DNA of 14,741 nucleotides from Paraglomus occultum. Taxonomy: Eukaryota > Glomeromycota > Glomeromycetes > Paraglomerales > Paraglomeraceae. Below, one piece after another: positions 1 to 8,502 of this stretch (within the stretch, counting starts at the first letter, position 1; each line of letters begins with the position of its first letter). The notes below the pieces were generated by a model, which searched no databases, was not told the origin of the DNA, and was given only the letters and a program-made list of their open reading frames with translations. A program made the position numbers and the translations under genes. The stretch is taken from contig CAJVPJ010000905.1 of the NCBI GenBank assembly GCA_910592205.1, forward strand, positions 1 through 14,741. The letters are read 5' to 3'.

Positions 1-136
1 TCGTATAGGGAGTGAAGAGAAGCGCGCATATAATTTTTGTCACTTTCAATTTAGTTCAGCCTTAAGTGAGCAATCGTCGGAGTAAGGGCAGCGACAAGAG
101 CTAAATTGTGAAAAACTCCCTCTCGGCAGAACACAC

Positions 137-517
137 CTACGCAATTAATTGCTCTCCCAACCTTATTGTGGACGCCGACCGTAACAATAGCATTCCTTTT
201 TTCAAGTTTTTTATTTTTGTCATAAACAAAACCAAAAGAACTTGAACTATTATTTCAGGTTTATTCAGCACACCTTTAACAAATTCTTCAAGAGTGAGTT
301 TATTAACATTTTTGGGTAAAAAATGTTGTTCTAAGGTCATTAAAGTGCCAGCAATTTCTGAACTTTGTTTTTCTTTAACATTTTCAATTGCGTTTTGTAA
401 GGGTGTTTTTAACTGTTCAACTTCTTGATCTTTATCGGCTAATTGTTTTTTTAATGTTTCTATTTCGTTTAATAATTGTTTATATCTCTGTTCGAGTTCA
501 TTTATGATGTTTACCAT
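137..517 (-). CDS. hypothetical coiled-coil ORF, 126 codons
   Basis: I do not recognise this ORF. Its ATG at 517-515 follows an A-rich leader. The first 50 or so residues (INELEQRYKQLLNEIETLKK onwards) have the heptad pattern and Leu/Glu/Lys/Gln content of a coiled coil. Residues about 70-100 (LTLEEFVKGVLNKPEIIVQV) look like an amphipathic helical segment followed by a hydrophobic stretch. The C-terminal part is basic and may be out of frame: another frame stays open past the TAG at 137-139 down to about position 52. It could therefore be a first exon or a decayed 3' part. It lies just downstream, on the same strand, of the decayed transposon gene, with no visible link to it. Real coding is plausible because of the coiled-coil pattern; function is unknown. 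Confidence 0.35.
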   Translation of the reverse strand: MVNIINELEQRYKQLLNEIETLKKQLADKDQEVEQLKTPLQNAIENVKEKQSSEIAGTLMTLEQHFLPKNVNKLTLEEFVKGVLNKPEIIVQVLLVLFMTKIKNLKKGMLLLRSASTIRLGEQLIA

Positions 518-680
518 TACTTTTTTTTTATTTTATTTATTATTTAATATACTCATATGGCTATATTGAGTATATAATTATTTTAATATTTCTTTTTATT
601 TAAGCTTTAAAAATTAAAGTGGGAAGAATTTAATGCAGTGAGGAGATTAATGTATGATGGAGAATTTCAGTCTAAATATT

Positions 681-2439
681 TTATTCATTGCCAGTATATG
701 TTGGTCTTGGACAAGTAGTATCTTTAAACTCATCTCTAACAAATGGGCGGATATTATGATAAAGATATTCTTGTCTTTTGTAATCTAAAGGAGGAGGGGT
801 TAGTACGAGGATTGAAAACGTTTTAATTTCTTTGGTAATTTCAAAAATGCTTGCTTTCCTAGTTTTTAATAAATTAAATTCAGTAAAAGCACCATTAGCA
901 ACCAGCTGAGCTTTGACAACTCCGGGATTGGCTGCTTCAAATACAAAATGCTGATATTTTTGCAAACCACTCAATTTCTTAAAGAAAATTCCCAACACGG
1001 AATTAAGATCTAAGTATTGAAAGCCATTGCCGTTTCATAGCACTAAGCTTTGTTTAATCCCGCTGTACTTGATCTTTTCACAACCTCAACAATGTGATTC
1101 ATATAATCTACGGTTGTTTTTCTATAAAGCTTTTTAATCAGTCCGAAACTACCATCGCACTTGAATTTAGTGTGTCCAGGTACCATGAAATTCAATTCAA
1201 TACTTTCATAATAACCGCAAATTACTAAATACAGGTAAAATCAAATGGTAGCATTATTTTTATTCTGTCCTCCCGCATTGTCACAAGTAATCTTTAAATG
1301 CTTTTCGCCTTTGTTCAATTTCTTTATTCCATCGAATACCATGCTCAGTGTACCATTAGGTCCTTTGCCGATAATTTCGTCTTTATCGAGAACATAATTA
1401 ATTGTTCGCGCACTGCTTCATCTTGTATACCAAATACATGCACTTTGCGCGGACTAAGATAATAAATCTTACTTACCTGTTGATCGGAATGCGTTTTGCG
1501 CTCAATCGTAACTGTAATGAGCAGTCGCGTCAATGCTACAATATTCAGTTATACCTCCTGCCATAAGGTAGTTCTCGTCTACTAATTTTCTCTGTTGTTG
1601 TTCTGCTATCTTTGTATTTTTGTTGTAATAATTTCTCTCTAACTTAGCTTTAACTAAATGTTTTTTGAATTTTTTCAATATATCTTTTGCTTCTTCTTCC
1701 TTGCGAGCATTGTATTGCAAGCCGTTCCGAAAATGTTGGCACGGTCACATAAATCCGTTCGCGGACTCATGATTTGAATATAAGGCGTTAATTGGTGTCA
1801 TAACTTGCGGAATGCATCTTATTTTAACAATTTCAATGTGCTATCGTTTTCAAGACCTGCAATAAAATCACGATAGACTGACTTGTAACTTGTTTCAGCT
1901 GGCAAAAGTGTAAGCGATTGAGTAATGCGATTGACATTTCTACCAGGACTTGGTAGTCCATGAATTTCCGCATAGTTTTCGAGAAAATTCTTCACGGAAG
2001 TAGCAACGTTTATATCAATGGTTATTTTGGTCTTCCATCGCGGCATTCGTTTAATGTTACCGTGAATACGCGGTATTATACCATTCGTTGCCAGATGATT
2101 TCGGACGTTTTCGAAGTGCGTGCGACCGATTCCTAACATATTGAGATACGTTTTCTGACAGAGCGACGTATTGCGATCTCAATAATAAAACGTTCGCTTA
2201 TTAGTACGCGTTTTCTTTTTAAGACGTCGACTAGCCGTTATTACTCCAGCATTCATTGCCTTCAACTGGGCCATTAAAAATATATCTTGTTCAGATCTAG
2301 AGAGAGCTTGAAACGCCTCACGTGATTCGGCAAACCTTTCTCTCGGAATCTTTTGAGAGCAACCATAATTGCAACCTATCTCCAGGAAACGTATTGCTTT
2401 TTCGTATTCAGTCGAACCACTATAATTATAATTTTCCAT
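681..2439 (-). pseudogene. decayed transposon-derived gene (DNAGGQNKNN / PGHTKF family)
   Basis: Fragments read colinearly from the ATG at 2439 down to 681. An N-terminal block has CNYGCSQKIPRERF and LSRSEQDIFLMAQLKAMN. A second block reads GIGRTHFENVRNHLATNG, then RIHGN and LPSPGR. A Lys/Glu-rich block (1502-1720) follows, then SPRKVHVFGIQDEAVREQ. Next come TCDNAGGQNKNN and PGHTKFKCDGSFGLIKKLY, and a C-terminal block with NPGVVKAQ and YLYHNIRPF. From memory this is a large family of transposon-derived proteins in fungi and invertebrates, often labelled DUF7869; the label is tentative. The D-N-x-x-G-Q-N-K-N-N block may be part of an RNase H-like catalytic core (inference). The gene is dead: stops are TGA at 2179-2181, 1798-1800, 1502-1504 and 1241-1243, TAA at 1819-1821 and TAG at 1043-1045. 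Frameshifts lie near 1745, 1490, 1403 and 1030. No terminal repeats were found. Confidence 0.7.
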
Positions 2440-2773
2440 ATACGGGTAATCCTATATATTAATTTTATTAGTTTGTGGTTATTATTATGCTCTTTATTTC
2501 ATGTTTTTAGTTCATTACAACAGATTGTAATTTTATCTCGTCGAGAAATGCAAATTGCATCAAAATACTTATTTTTACATAAAAAGACAGTAATTAATTG
2601 TCCCTAAATAACCCCATCACGCTATCAACCACTCTTCTTCATTCGGAACTAATCCCCCTTTGCCTTTCCGCAATTTATCTAAAGCTCTCCTAGGTGGGGA
2701 ACAATATAGTGAATAAAAAGGGGTTAATGAATGTAAAACCAGTGACAAACAGAAAAACGAAGCTATCAGATAG
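2440..2773. other. AT-rich spacer between two minus-strand genes
   Basis: This is the 5' side of the transposon relic and the 3' side of the nuclease-like gene. No ORF on either strand looks coding; the plus-strand ORF at 2353-2607 overlaps the relic antisense and is mostly T-rich hydrophobic sequence. The stretch 2610-2700 is somewhat richer in C on the plus strand. I see no clear polyadenylation element. Confidence 0.5.
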
Positions 2774-2775
2774 CT
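2761..2775. repeat. perfect 7-bp inverted repeat over a stop codon
   Basis: AGCTATC-A-GATAGCT is a perfect inverted repeat with a one-base centre. It overlaps the first two bases of the TAG stop (2774-2776, minus strand) of the nuclease-like gene. A transcript could fold weakly here; chance occurrence is also possible. Confidence 0.5.
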
Positions 2776-3957
2776 ATTCAGTCATCGTCGTTTTCTTCCT
2801 GCAAAGTGATTCCCTAATTTGGACTAAAGCTTTCAACACGGCTCGTCTTCCGGCCGGTTGAGCGAGATCGAAACCGGACGACAAAGTATTCTCACGCGGC
2901 CATCTTTGAACCTCAACAGACTGACCTTGTGGCACGCCAAGTTCAAGTTCTCTCCAATACTCGGCAGGAATATCGGCCTTATAAAACGTAACATAATGAG
3001 AAATTGTGCGAATGGCCCATAACGTCTGATCCCGATATTGATATTCCTCTTTACGCATATTCTCATTTGCACAAGCGAGAATCTCCACACTGATCTGGGA
3101 TTCTCCGAATCCACTGGTTGGCCCGACGTTGTTCAAATGTTTGTCCTGTAAGAAAGTTGCTTGAGATAACGAAAATAACTTTTGTTCAAACGGTCACAAC
3201 CCACATACCTCGACTACCACAACAAAGTTTGTTTTTTTTTCTTTATTACAAATCCAGGATCTGACGATACACGGGGTGAATCTTCAATGTATAATCTGCA
3301 TAAGGGATGATTTCTAAATTTTAAAACGTAACTTAGAAACATTATATTTGTTATTTGTCAAAACAGAACACAAACACTCAGATACTGACCTGACCCTCAA
3401 GGGCCAATCATTCAGCCCAACGACGATGCGCAGTAGATCGTCCACAAGTGTATCAGTGAATGTTTCCTCTGTGCCCACCACCTGCATGCCATTCATCACG
3501 ACGTCATGCAGGTTCGCAAAAAAAGTGCGAACTTTATTCGTAATTCCGTCAATATTTTCAACGTCCAAATCTGGATTTCTGAGTACTGCACGCGTGATAT
3601 GGGGGAGAACATACTCTTCTGAATGCTTGTGTCTGAAAATTATTTAATTTATGTTCGCTGAGAGGACAACCGATAAAAATAGCTCGTACCTTCAACTGTT
3701 GGTATAACATCGCTCTCAGCAGATGCTGGGTTGACTCTCACTCTCAATATCTCAATGTGGGAGTTCCTGAACAGAGAGGCCGAAGAAGGGAGCTTGTCCA
3801 AGTCATAACTATCACCAGAACCGGAACTGAGTCTAAGATTACTGGCCTCCGCTGCGAGGACCGAGTCGTCTCTTGCAAGTTGCAGGCGTTTGGATCGTCG
3901 TCGTGGAGCGCCCTCACTTTCGTCTTCGACGTTTCGTTTTGGAGGCTTTGGAGGCAT
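2774..3957 (-). CDS. PD-(D/E)XK nuclease-like protein, four exons, one frameshift
   Basis: Exons (minus strand): 3957-3690, 3618-3390, 3313-3209 and 3145-2774, giving about 324 residues. All three introns have GT/AG ends and lengths of 71, 76 and 63 nt. The first acceptor (CATTCAG at 3619) was chosen because it restores frame. Start is MPPKPPKRN; exon 1 is basic and serine-rich (RRRSKRLQ), a possible nuclear signal. Exons 3-4 carry the fold signature: an Asp in SDPGF, then strand VVVVEDKH (E-x-K) split exactly by intron 3, then GFGESQISVEILACANEN, a Q...E helix as in PD-(D/E)XK enzymes. The C-terminus has SHYVTFYKADIP and SGFDL. Exon 3 is one base short: in the run of nine A (3240-3232) one more A is needed to join VIKK to TNFVVVVE. 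This is either an assembly or sequencing error in a homopolymer or a young pseudogene. The family resembles uncharacterised fungal proteins; target and role are unknown. Confidence 0.6.
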
Positions 3958-3997
3958 GATGACAAAGGTCGATAAAAAAACTTGCATCACCGTAATA

Positions 3998-4019
3998 TGC
4001 AGATCTTTTGCAGATCTTT
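3998..4019. repeat. tandem duplication of an 11-mer containing AGATCT
   Basis: TGCAGATCTTT occurs twice head to tail (3998-4008 and 4009-4019), followed by TG. It lies 41-62 bp upstream of the start codon of the minus-strand nuclease-like gene, so it could sit in its promoter or 5' leader. The function, if any, is unknown. Confidence 0.6.
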
Positions 4020-4103
4020 TGTGTTGTGTACAACAGTCTCGGTACTTTTTTGCACTCACATGACATTTATGATGACATAATTGCACTTTTGGCCAATAAA
4101 CGA

Positions 4104-4132
4104 GTGGACTATAGTAAAAACTATAGTCCCAC
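4104..4132. repeat. hairpin with ACTATAGT arms in divergent spacer
   Basis: GTGGACTATAGT, AAAA, then ACTATAGTCCCAC form an inverted repeat with one bulged base. The eight-base arms are themselves palindromic. It lies in the 403-bp spacer between the divergent minus gene (start 3957) and the plus cysteine-rich gene (start 4361), and a C/G-rich tract follows it. It could be a regulatory palindrome or a transposon end. Confidence 0.6.
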
Positions 4133-4205
4133 TATTACCCCCCGCTGCGGCGTACAAAAAAATACAATACATTTTGTTACCAAAAAAAGAAATATTGTGG
4201 CTCGC

Positions 4206-4240
4206 GGGCCATTCCGAAAAATGGCCCAGAGGCCTTCTGG
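4206..4240. repeat. two adjacent GC-rich stem-loops
   Basis: GGGCCATT-CCGAAA-AATGGCCC (4206-4227) is a perfect 8-bp stem with a 6-nt loop. CCAGA-GGCCT-TCTGG (4226-4240) overlaps it by two bases. Such G/C content is unusual for this AT-rich spacer. They lie 120-155 bp before the plus-strand ATG at 4361. Confidence 0.6.
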
Positions 4241-4319
4241 GTTATTTTTATTAGTAAAAAAATGTTCCGGAAGGACGCAGTAAATGGCACACTTCGGAAA
4301 TTTTATCTGATTTTATTAT

Positions 4320-4327
4320 TATATAAG
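4320..4327 (+). promoter_or_regulatory. TATA box candidate for the cysteine-rich gene
   Basis: TATATAAG ends 33 bases before the ATG at 4361, followed by a pyrimidine-rich leader and CAATTAAAATG. The distance is short for a TATA box, so transcription would begin close to the ATG. Plausible but unproven. Confidence 0.4.
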
Positions 4328-4360
4328 AAAGGCCGTTTCTTCTTTTTTCAAACAATTAAA

Positions 4361-4776
4361 ATGAAACGAAAATCAAAAACGGTTGAATCTGATAAAGTTA
4401 AAAAGTCAAAATTTGTTCAAAATGAAGCAAGTGAATCGAAAAAAGCTTCAAATGCAAAATCAAAAGATTTAAAAAAACGCAATCGAAATCGTTATATTAT
4501 GATAACTGCGCGTGCATGTCGTTACTGTAGAGTGCAGTTTAAATGTGATCATGAATTGGAAAAAGAAGCAAAAGATTGTTCAAAATGTAACTTGAAACAT
4601 AAAAATGTAAAAATGATGCTTCATGTACGAAGTGTTGTGAACGATATAAATGCTGCACTAGTTTGGAATGTCAACAATGTAGAGATAATGGAATTGAATG
4701 TAAAAGAACGATGCCAAGAACACAAGAAGAATATGAAAAAATTAGTGAAAAATCTCATATATTGTACGACACATAG
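4361..4776 (+). pseudogene. cysteine-rich protein with two Zn2Cys6-like units, frameshifted
   Basis: The ATG at 4361 opens a Lys/Ser-rich, nuclear-looking N-terminus (MKRKSKTVESDKVKKSK). A first cysteine unit follows: CRYCRVQFKC, then DCSKCNLKHK. The reading frame then breaks at the A5 run 4601-4605. One extra base would continue into KCKNDASCTKCCERYKCC, then LECQQCRDNGIECKR, and end at TAG 4774-4776. With the frame corrected, the spacing C-x2-C-x6-C-x4-C-x2-C-x6-C in the second unit matches the fungal Zn2Cys6 binuclear cluster; the first unit is a near match (x5 instead of x6). Fungal proteins of this type usually bind DNA. It lies immediately upstream of the Rep-like relic on the same strand and shares its AT-rich composition, so the two may have been one gene. 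The single missing base could be a sequencing error, but the decayed sequence that follows argues for a pseudogene. Confidence 0.5.
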
Positions 4777-4929
4777 TCTCCAAAGCAATTTTAACATTGG
4801 GACTTGCTTGAAAAAACAAATTGAGTTCGGTAACTATTTGGGAAAGAGAGGCTTGCATATTTACGATAATAAAAAGTTGGCCGTCTCACAAAAGATCTTT
4901 TTTTTTGTCTTGCGTTTTTTTCTATTCAG

Positions 4930-5007
4930 GCTTTTTTGGCAGTAAAAGAAGAAAATTGTAAAATATTTATTAAGTCGAAAATCTCTGAACATTTAGAATT
5001 AACTTGA
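4930..5007 (+). other. possible 3' exon after a splice-acceptor-like site
   Basis: A T-rich tract ending CTATTCAG (acceptor at 4929) is followed by a 25-codon open frame (AFLAVKEENCKIF onwards) closed by TGA at 5005-5007. A donor-like GTAACT near 4832 could pair with it. Stops between 4776 and 4832 prevent a clean join to the cysteine-rich frame. This is probably part of the same decayed locus. Low confidence. Confidence 0.2.
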
Positions 5008-5084
5008 TTGTTGGCATGATAAAGAAAATAAAAATAAAAAAATTATTTTTTTTCACTTCTTCCACTTTCTTCTGACTATCTGGT

Positions 5085-6009
5085 GTGTGGTTTTTACCTT
5101 CTAACTTACTAACTTCTTCTTGTCATCAAGATGAACGCACTGAGGATGGATATTTTCATTCGCAAGTATATTGCCAAATCCGCGAACCTAATCGACTATC
5201 ATTTATACAATTACATCGAGTATTTGGCGATGATACACTTCATTTCGATATTGTATATGGTAATTTCGATAAAGCTCGTGCATATTGTACTAAAATACAT
5301 AATAGGTGTAAACTGCATAATGATCCTAAACATGTAAATGTGATTATTTTGACTTGTCTAAGTATCGTAGTCTATGTTCACCAGAATGTGAACAATATCG
5401 AACCCTTGTACGTTGGGACACTAACACAACAGATTTAAGTAATATATATCCATTCGAATTTGGAGTTTCACGAAAACATCGACGAGTAATAGATAAAACA
5501 CCAAAGGAACAGTACGATTATTATATTTTCAAATCGTATTACGAAGATATTGAAAAGATAAAATATATTAGAGAAAACAAAATTCCATTTGAAGAAGTTT
5601 GCGATAAACCCGAATTAGCGCCGGATCGATATTTACGGCTCATGGGCATAAATTAATATCAGATACTCAACAAAGAAAATCAAAAGTAAAACCATTTGTG
5701 TCAGAGTTTTCTGACCAAGATTTTAATATAACAAAGAAAATGGAACTTTGGGCTGAACGAAATCTAAAATCTAAATCTAAACGACCAAAATCTTTATTGT
5801 TAATTGGTGAAACGCGTCTTGGAAAGTCGGCATGGGCCCGAAGTCTAGGACGCCATATTTTCTGGCGAGGTGGAATTAATATTGATAAATGGGATCCGTT
5901 AGCTGATCATATTATAATTGATGATTTCCTTTGGACAGACAGGCATAATTTGAATATGTATCAAGCTTTGATAGCTTGTCAAGACGAAATAGAATTACAT
6001 GGCAGATAA
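5085..6009 (+). pseudogene. CRESS-type Rep-like relic (HUQ nuclease + SF3 helicase start)
   Basis: This resembles the replication initiator (Rep) of geminivirus-like circular ssDNA viruses and related endogenous elements. The nuclease half (5085-5340) has EDGYFHSQVYCQ, where H-S-Q fits the metal-binding HUQ variant, and NFDKARAYCTK, where Y-x-x-K fits the nicking tyrosine motif. No motif I was recognised upstream. The linker (5342-5650) contains a CSPECEQY stretch and an acidic/aromatic segment. The helicase part (about 5650-6009) has the P-loop GETRLGKSAWARSLG and a Walker B-like HIIIDDF. The frame shifts near 5330 and near 5645, and the sequence stops at TAA 6007-6009 before any motif C, so the helicase is truncated. 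Reading frames are AT-rich compared with the right-hand genes. It is best read as an endogenised, decayed copy. A fused gene with the upstream cysteine-rich part is possible. Confidence 0.7.
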
Positions 6010-6670
6010 GTATAAAAAAAAATTTAATAAAATTTATTTGACAAAGACGCCAATTTGTTGAATAAACAATATTTTACAACTTTGCGGTTTAAAGAGTATT
6101 ATCTAAATGCAATGTAAAGCTTTTTTTACATATTATTAGAATAACATTTTTTTCATTAATGTAGTTTTTCCAATTAAACTTTGTGGAGTTAGATAATTCT
6201 CGTATAAATAATAACGTTTAATCATGAATAGTATGCAATAGTGTTATGGCCTTGTTGTCAGCCCAAGAAATTCGAAACATGAAAGCATGAAATCCAATTT
6301 ACGTTGAAACCCACGTATGTTTGTACCAATGTGTAATTTGAAAAGTATAAAAGATATCCTGGATTGCAGTAAATAATATAAATTTACAATTTTCGACTGA
6401 GATGTAATGCTAGCACGCAATATTGTATAGCAAGAAGCTTTTAAGTAATAAAAAAAAAGCTACAAGTAAAAGAATAAAAAATATTATTTCGAGATTAATC
6501 AAGAAGACAGTTACCCAATCTGACTTGAAAAAAACAACAACATGTGGACTTGACAACAAATTTCGATGTAAATCGAAGCCAATAATTGTATAATTTGGCG
6601 TCTAAGACTATAAGTCTAGTATCAAATACGCGGGAGTTTTAATAGTAAAATAGACTCGATTCACAAGTAC

Positions 6671-6712
6671 AAAAATAAATAAATAAATAATAAACAAACA
6701 AATAACAAATAA
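6671..6712. repeat. A-rich (AAAT)/(AAAC) simple repeat
   Basis: A run of AAAT units grades into AAAC and AACA units. It is low-complexity sequence typical of the AT-rich spacer, with no associated gene. Confidence 0.8.
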
Positions 6713-7979
6713 ACCGAAATGCTATAATCTGAGCTTACTAAAGGAACCGGGTTTCAGAAAACATCTATGCTTGGCTGACTTCAAATAACGGTAACTTGGG
6801 TTACAAAATACCGTCCATGCTACTTTAATTCTTACATTTAATTAGTTAAATTTCAATAATAAAATACATATACGTTTCCGTAGGAAAGTAATCAGAAGAT
6901 AGAAAGCACAGAAAATCACTGCTGTTACAGACGGATTAGATCAACGAACAACATACGAATACCTGTAACAGTAAATAGCATAATGTAACCGTATATGTTG
7001 CAACTCGGATACGAATAATATTATTGAATTTGAAATAAGTAACTATGTGTGATTTAAGCGTAAAGAAAAACATCCCGTCAATATTGACTTTTTAAAACCG
7101 TCTCTAATAGCAAATTAATCAGTTTTACGAGTAAAAATAATGTTTGCCTGGCTAAAACGCTTGATTGCAAAATTATAATAGGCTGTGTAGAGGCAGGTAA
7201 CCAATTTACATACTCGCTAATGCAGGGTAAATAATAATTAAAGTTATTATGATTTCAAAATTCTTAATTGATCAATAAACCTAAAAATTGCAAAGTTTTA
7301 TAATATAGGTGCTGCCGGTTAATGTTGCAAAAACTGATCAGTTCGAACATTGATTAATACCAAAAATTAACTGGTTAATATATAAAAGCTTCTATTATTA
7401 GAGAAAAGTTATTAAACTGAGACGAAAAAGAATTCGACGTGAAGAGTATTTTACAAAAAGTTGGCTACAAGAAACCGCAAATTTTGAAGATCTGCATGCA
7501 GATAAGTCGGTAACTGGAAAATCCAAAGTCCTTTTATGCGAATACAACGAAATCTATCAGCATCGTTTAACAGCAAACTGTGTCTAGTCACATCCTTTAA
7601 AAAACGATGCTTAAATGTAAATCGCGTCACTTGCGAACGTGCATTCTTATGAATGCCTGGGAATAATCTATAAAAGTAAAAGATGTGATAATATACCAGG
7701 AAATCATTTACAGTATGAATTGACGTTCTGCTTTGCCGATCCGCCATACCGATTATGAGGGAACGAGGGTTGGAATCAGTGAAAAAATAGGGCCTTCAAG
7801 TAGAGCATCGCTTATTCGAATATCCCACTATATTAGTAATAGTCACAATGGCAATTATAATATTTTCAGCGCTGAGAAAAAGAATGTCCGCTCTAAGCGT
7901 AAGTGAACGATAGTATGCAGTCAGAACGTCACATAATTGTTTCGTCTTGTCGCGATTGTAGTATAAAATTTTTAGTGGC

Positions 7980-8017
7980 AAAAAAAAAAAAAAAAAAAAA
8001 GAGGAAAAAAAAAAAAA
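7980..8017. repeat. two long A tracts (A21 and A13)
   Basis: Twenty-one A (7980-8000), then GAGG, then thirteen A (8005-8017), followed by GGGAAAAGGAA. This could be a polypurine simple repeat or the remains of a poly(A) tail of a retroposed sequence, but no retroelement ORF or target duplication was recognised upstream. Confidence 0.8.
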
Positions 8018-8502
8018 GGGAAAAGGAATTTCGGCAAATTAAAATGCAGCGGGACGCACAAGAAAATGGGCGTTAAAAATAATAAACAAAATAATAAATA
8101 ACTAATTATATAAATAGCCACGTTTTATAGATATGCCGAGTCTTCACTACAGATATAGCAGATAAGGATGTGAACGATAATATTAATATTTGCTCGTTTA
8201 TCTTTCGTAATTTGTATTGAAGCCGATACTACATTTTGCCAGAATAAAAAAGTTCCCAGGTGAGTGTTACAACTGGAATAACTATCAAGAAAAACCCACC
8301 CAATAAAAAATTTGCAATTTCCAAATATAGAATTGGATTGTTTATATGTGTGTTTATCAAACATAGTAAATAAGTTTACAGTCCCCAACCACACCCGATA
8401 AACTTTGTCCCAGACCTGGAAGGTGTTTTATCACTCGTAACCAGAGATCTCTTGTTGTCGACTATTGTCTCTCTTGGAGAAGCTTGGAATTAGTTGATAA
8501 TA

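Larger units (their letters stand above)
6010..8502. other. 2.5 kb AT-rich region without a convincing gene
   Basis: Both strands are dense in stops. The minus ORFs at 7451-7747, 7796-7981 and 8125-8394 show no recognisable motif and biased composition. TATA-like strings occur at about 6345 (TATAAAAG) and 7379-7388 (TATATAAAAG). A plus-strand frame without ATG (7402-7587, 61 codons) has protein-like composition (REEYFTKSWLQETANFEDLH) and may be an old gene fragment. Nothing recognisable as tRNA or snRNA was seen. The last 100 bp or so must hold the 5' leader of the AT-hook gene. Confidence 0.5.

Noticed and set aside
681-2439. An altered genetic code with TGA read as Trp
   Set aside because: The same relic also has TAA, TAG and several frameshifts, and the intact SYF2 gene needs no recoding, so decay explains it.
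4130-4138. CACTATTAC, matching the CRESS-virus origin pattern NANTATTAC, 950 bp upstream of the Rep relic
   Set aside because: It is not in the loop of a stem and no flanking iterons were seen. Another match (CAGTATTAC) occurs near 13893, so chance is enough in AT-rich DNA.
5045-5084. Degenerate Rep motif I in the T-rich stretch upstream of the Rep relic
   Set aside because: A short KNYFF-like stretch exists in another frame, but it is too T-biased to be distinguished from chance.
7338-7350. AGTTCGAAC, resembling a tRNA B box
   Set aside because: No acceptor stem, D-arm or anticodon arm could be placed around it.
7451-8394. Three minus-strand ORFs of 61-98 codons
   Set aside because: No motif and no splice-linked structure; the composition is that of AT-rich noise, and the first overlaps a more protein-like plus frame.
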